Origin: Urechidicola vernalis | Lineage (GTDB): Bacteria > Bacteroidota > Bacteroidia > Flavobacteriales > Flavobacteriaceae | DNA: 64,000 nt | Assembly (NCBI RefSeq): GCF_031846385.1 | Contig: NZ_JAVRHV010000006.1 | Location: forward strand, 128,779-192,778 | Direction of reading: 5' to 3' | Shown here: positions 62,281 through 64,000 of the stretch, one piece after another | How positions within the stretch are numbered: position 1 is the stretch's first letter | Layout: the number at the start of each line of letters is the position of its first letter | Notes under the pieces: model-generated | The model's database searches: none | Seen by the model: the letters and a program-made list of their open reading frames with translations, nothing else | What the model was told of the DNA's origin: nothing | Program-made: the position numbers and the translations under genes

Positions 62281-62760
62281 ATGAATTCTAGGGCATTTCT
62301 AATTCTTTTTTTACTTACGTTTACACCTATTTTGATGTTTTGCCAAGAAAGTATTCCTGCAACAGGAGGTGAAGCAACAGGAACTGGAACAGTTAGTTAT
62401 TCCATTGGTCAAATATTCTACAAAAAATCAGATAATGGAAAATATTCCTCTTCGTTAGGTGTGCAACAGCCTTATGAAATTTATGAATTAGATCTTCCAG
62501 GATTTGAAGATATCATTTTAGACCTTCTGGTATACCCAAACCCCACAATTGATGTTTTACATTTAAAAACACCTCATTATTCTAAATTCGAGTTATCTTA
62601 CTTACTTCATGATATAAATGGAAAACAAATTAATTCAAATAAAATTAGTCAAAAAATTACGGAAATAAACTTAAAAGAATTATCCTCTGCTGTTTATTTC
62701 TTAAATATTTCAGAAATTAACGAAGGCCTTGTCAAATCCTTTCGAATAATAAAGAATTAA
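62281..62760 (+). CDS. T9SS type A sorting-domain protein
   Basis: This 159-aa protein has a signal peptide ending LMFCQES and a short conserved block (PATGGEATGTGTVSYSIGQ, SSLGVQQPYEIY). It closes with a type 9 secretion C-terminal domain (VYPNPTIDVLHLKT ... SSAVYFLNISE ... SFRIIKN). The protein is probably secreted and anchored at the surface. It is 4 nt upstream of a collagen-like repeat protein and may be its partner. Confidence 0.85.
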   Translation: MNSRAFLILFLLTFTPILMFCQESIPATGGEATGTGTVSYSIGQIFYKKSDNGKYSSSLGVQQPYEIYELDLPGFEDIILDLLVYPNPTIDVLHLKTPHYSKFELSYLLHDINGKQINSNKISQKITEINLKELSSAVYFLNISEINEGLVKSFRIIKN

Positions 62761-62764
62761 TCCT

Positions 62765-64000
62765 ATGAAAAAAATCTACTTTTTATTTTTCGCTTTTATA
62801 ATTACATCCACAGCATTCTCTCAGGCTCCTAATAAAATGAGTTATCAGGCTGTTATTCGAGATGGCGCAAACGATTTAATTAAAGACACTAGCGTCGGTA
62901 TACGGATTACAATTTTACAGGGCAGTGATTCTGGTTCAATTGTTTATACCGAAACGCACGTTAAAAACACGAATGCCAACGGATTAGTAACGTTAGAAAT
63001 TGGAACAGGTACAACTCTAAATGAATTCAGTGCTATAGATTGGTCCGATGGTCCTTATTTTATAAGAAATGAAACAGATCCACTAGGTGGAGTTTCATAT
63101 ACAATTGTGGGCACTTCTGAGTTACTCAGTGTTCCTTATGCGTTATTTGCACTTAATGGAGGAGGTGCTGGCACTGATGGCGCCGATGGAAAATCTGCTT
63201 ATGAAGTTGCTGTTGAAAACGGTTTTGCTGGTACAGAAGCTGATTGGCTATTATCATTGCAAGGTGCCGATGGTGCTGATGGTAATGATGGTACTGATGG
63301 AACTAATGGTGCAGATGGAAAATCTGCTTATGAAGTAGCCGTCGATGACGGATTCGTAGGTGATGAAACTGCATGGCTTGCTTCTCTGCAAGGTGCTGAT
63401 GGTACAAATGGAACTGACGGGGCAACCGGACCTCAAGGACCACAAGGCGACCCTGGTGTTGATGGTGCAGACGGAGCCGATGGTTCGAATGGTATAGACG
63501 GAAAATCTGCTTATCAAATAGCGGTGGATGATGGATTTATAGGAGATGAAACTGCATGGCTTGCATCTCTCCAAGGTCCTGATGGTACAAATGGAACAGA
63601 CGGAGCTACTGGACCGCAGGGACCAGCAGGGGCTGATGGAGCCGATGGCTCGAATGGTATTGATGGAAAATCTGCTTATGAAGTAGCGGTCGATGACGGA
63701 TTCGTAGGTGATGAAACTGCATGGCTTGCTTCTCTTGAAGGAACCGATGGTGCCGATGGGGCTATTGGACCGCAAGGACCAGCAGGAGTTGACGGGTCAG
63801 ACGGTGCACAGGGACCACAAGGAAATCCTGGTGTTGATGGTACTGACGGAGCACAAGGAGACCCTGGTGCTGATGGTGCAACTGGACCACAAGGTCCTGC
63901 AGGAACAACAGATCATTTATTACTCTCTAACATTGGAACGAATACACACGCACAAATTGATACTCATATTGCTAACAATACTGGAACAAACACAGGAGAT
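62765..64000 (+). CDS. collagen-like repeat surface protein (partial, runs off the edge)
   Basis: At least 412 aa are visible with no stop in the window. The signal peptide ends AFSQ, followed by a beta-rich head (about 22-138) beginning APNKMSYQAVIRD. A long Gly-X-Y region interrupted by four copies of a 26-residue unit follows (GKSAYEVAVDDGF...WLASLQG; copies at 63188, 63317, 63500 and 63665). The last visible part, LLLSNIGTNTHAQID, resembles the start of a fibre or head domain. The protein is probably a trimeric surface fibre. The minus-strand ORF opposite it is a shadow of the repeats. Confidence 0.88.
   Translation, partial: MKKIYFLFFAFIITSTAFSQAPNKMSYQAVIRDGANDLIKDTSVGIRITILQGSDSGSIVYTETHVKNTNANGLVTLEIGTGTTLNEFSAIDWSDGPYFIRNETDPLGGVSYTIVGTSELLSVPYALFALNGGGAGTDGADGKSAYEVAVENGFAGTEADWLLSLQGADGADGNDGTDGTNGADGKSAYEVAVDDGFVGDETAWLASLQGADGTNGTDGATGPQGPQGDPGVDGADGADGSNGIDGKSAYQIAVDDGFIGDETAWLASLQGPDGTNGTDGATGPQGPAGADGADGSNGIDGKSAYEVAVDDGFVGDETAWLASLEGTDGADGAIGPQGPAGVDGSDGAQGPQGNPGVDGTDGAQGDPGADGATGPQGPAGTTDHLLLSNIGTNTHAQIDTHIANNTGTNTGD
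63188..63742 (+). repeat. four imperfect 78-nt GKSAYEVAV repeats in the collagen-like gene
   Basis: Copies lie at 63188-63265, 63317-63394, 63500-63577 and 63665-63742, each 26 codons long, separated by Gly-X-Y stretches of variable length. Copies 2 and 4 are nearly identical in DNA, which suggests recent duplication or conversion. Confidence 0.9.

Noticed and set aside
63087..63338. 83-aa plus-strand ORF inside the collagen-like region
   Set aside because: It is an alternate frame of the real repeat gene, which is open from 62765 to the edge.
63254..63775. 173-aa minus-strand ORF opposite the collagen-like gene
   Set aside because: It is a mirror of the Gly-X-Y repeats, Ser/Ile/Thr-rich only because of that composition, with no promoter box or start context.

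Overview
The window is AT-rich chromosomal DNA of a Flavobacteriaceae-type Bacteroidota. Four things point there: (1) promoters use the Bacteroidetes -7 box TAnnTTTG, usually 17-26 nt before the start codon, with no obvious Shine-Dalgarno sequence; (2) there is a T9SS sorting-domain protein and many SPII lipoproteins; (3) typical family genes are present (bshC, DUF4835, DUF2490, DUF6428, DUF6913, NamZ/DUF1343); (4) the gene order dapA-bamD-omega-coaBC-DUF4835-recN is typical of the group. No rRNA, tRNA, CRISPR array, prophage or intact IS was seen. Coding density is high, and no intergenic stretch longer than about 300 bp is empty. Several starts below were moved from the longest possible ORF to the start that fits the -7 box spacing.

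Layout. 0-5.2 kb: small Cys-rich membrane protein, GT2 glycosyltransferase, ECF sigma factor, NRAMP-like transporter, lipA, then a YtxH/holin-like/unknown trio. 5.2-10.9 kb: LolC/E-type permease (TTG start) divergent from a NamZ-like lipoprotein, two outer-membrane barrels, a LACTB-like serine hydrolase and a YkgJ cysteine-cluster protein. 10.9-15.6 kb: PHP-domain protein, argS, lpdA, with palindromic repeats around lpdA. 15.6-20 kb: small secreted proteins, a missed 36-aa membrane ORF, a lipoprotein with a doubled Cys/His module, and a symporter fused to a solute-binding domain. 20-30 kb: bshC, M14 peptidase, S58 peptidase, tandem PD40 lipoproteins, SRPBCC, methyltransferase and HEAT-like proteins. 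30-36.5 kb: LytS/LytTR two-component system divergent from an ABC transporter whose permease is fused to an M1 peptidase. 36.8-40 kb: serine hydrolase, ADP-ribosylglycohydrolase-like lipoprotein, ATP pyrophosphatase. 40-43.7 kb: arsenic resistance operon (arsR, DUF6428, phosphatase-type reductase, ACR3, two GNATs) with two near-identical candidate operators. 43.7-50.8 kb: aspartic protease lipoprotein, DDAH/ADI-like hydrolase with AdiC-like antiporter, Rieske oxygenase with MFS transporter, DUF983, AraC regulator. 50.9-62.2 kb: housekeeping genes, mostly on the minus strand (fabI, recN, DUF4835, coaBC, omega, bamD, dapA, ligA). 62.3-64 kb: a T9SS protein and a collagen-like repeat protein that runs off the edge.

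I did not find one obvious large undescribed system. The most promising items are the symporter-binding-protein fusion with an extra membrane segment, the repeated ars operator, the non-canonical metal site in the NRAMP-like protein, the altered CoaC signature residues in CoaBC, the doubled Cys/His lipoprotein module, the DDAH/AdiC pair, and two short ORFs preceded by promoter boxes.
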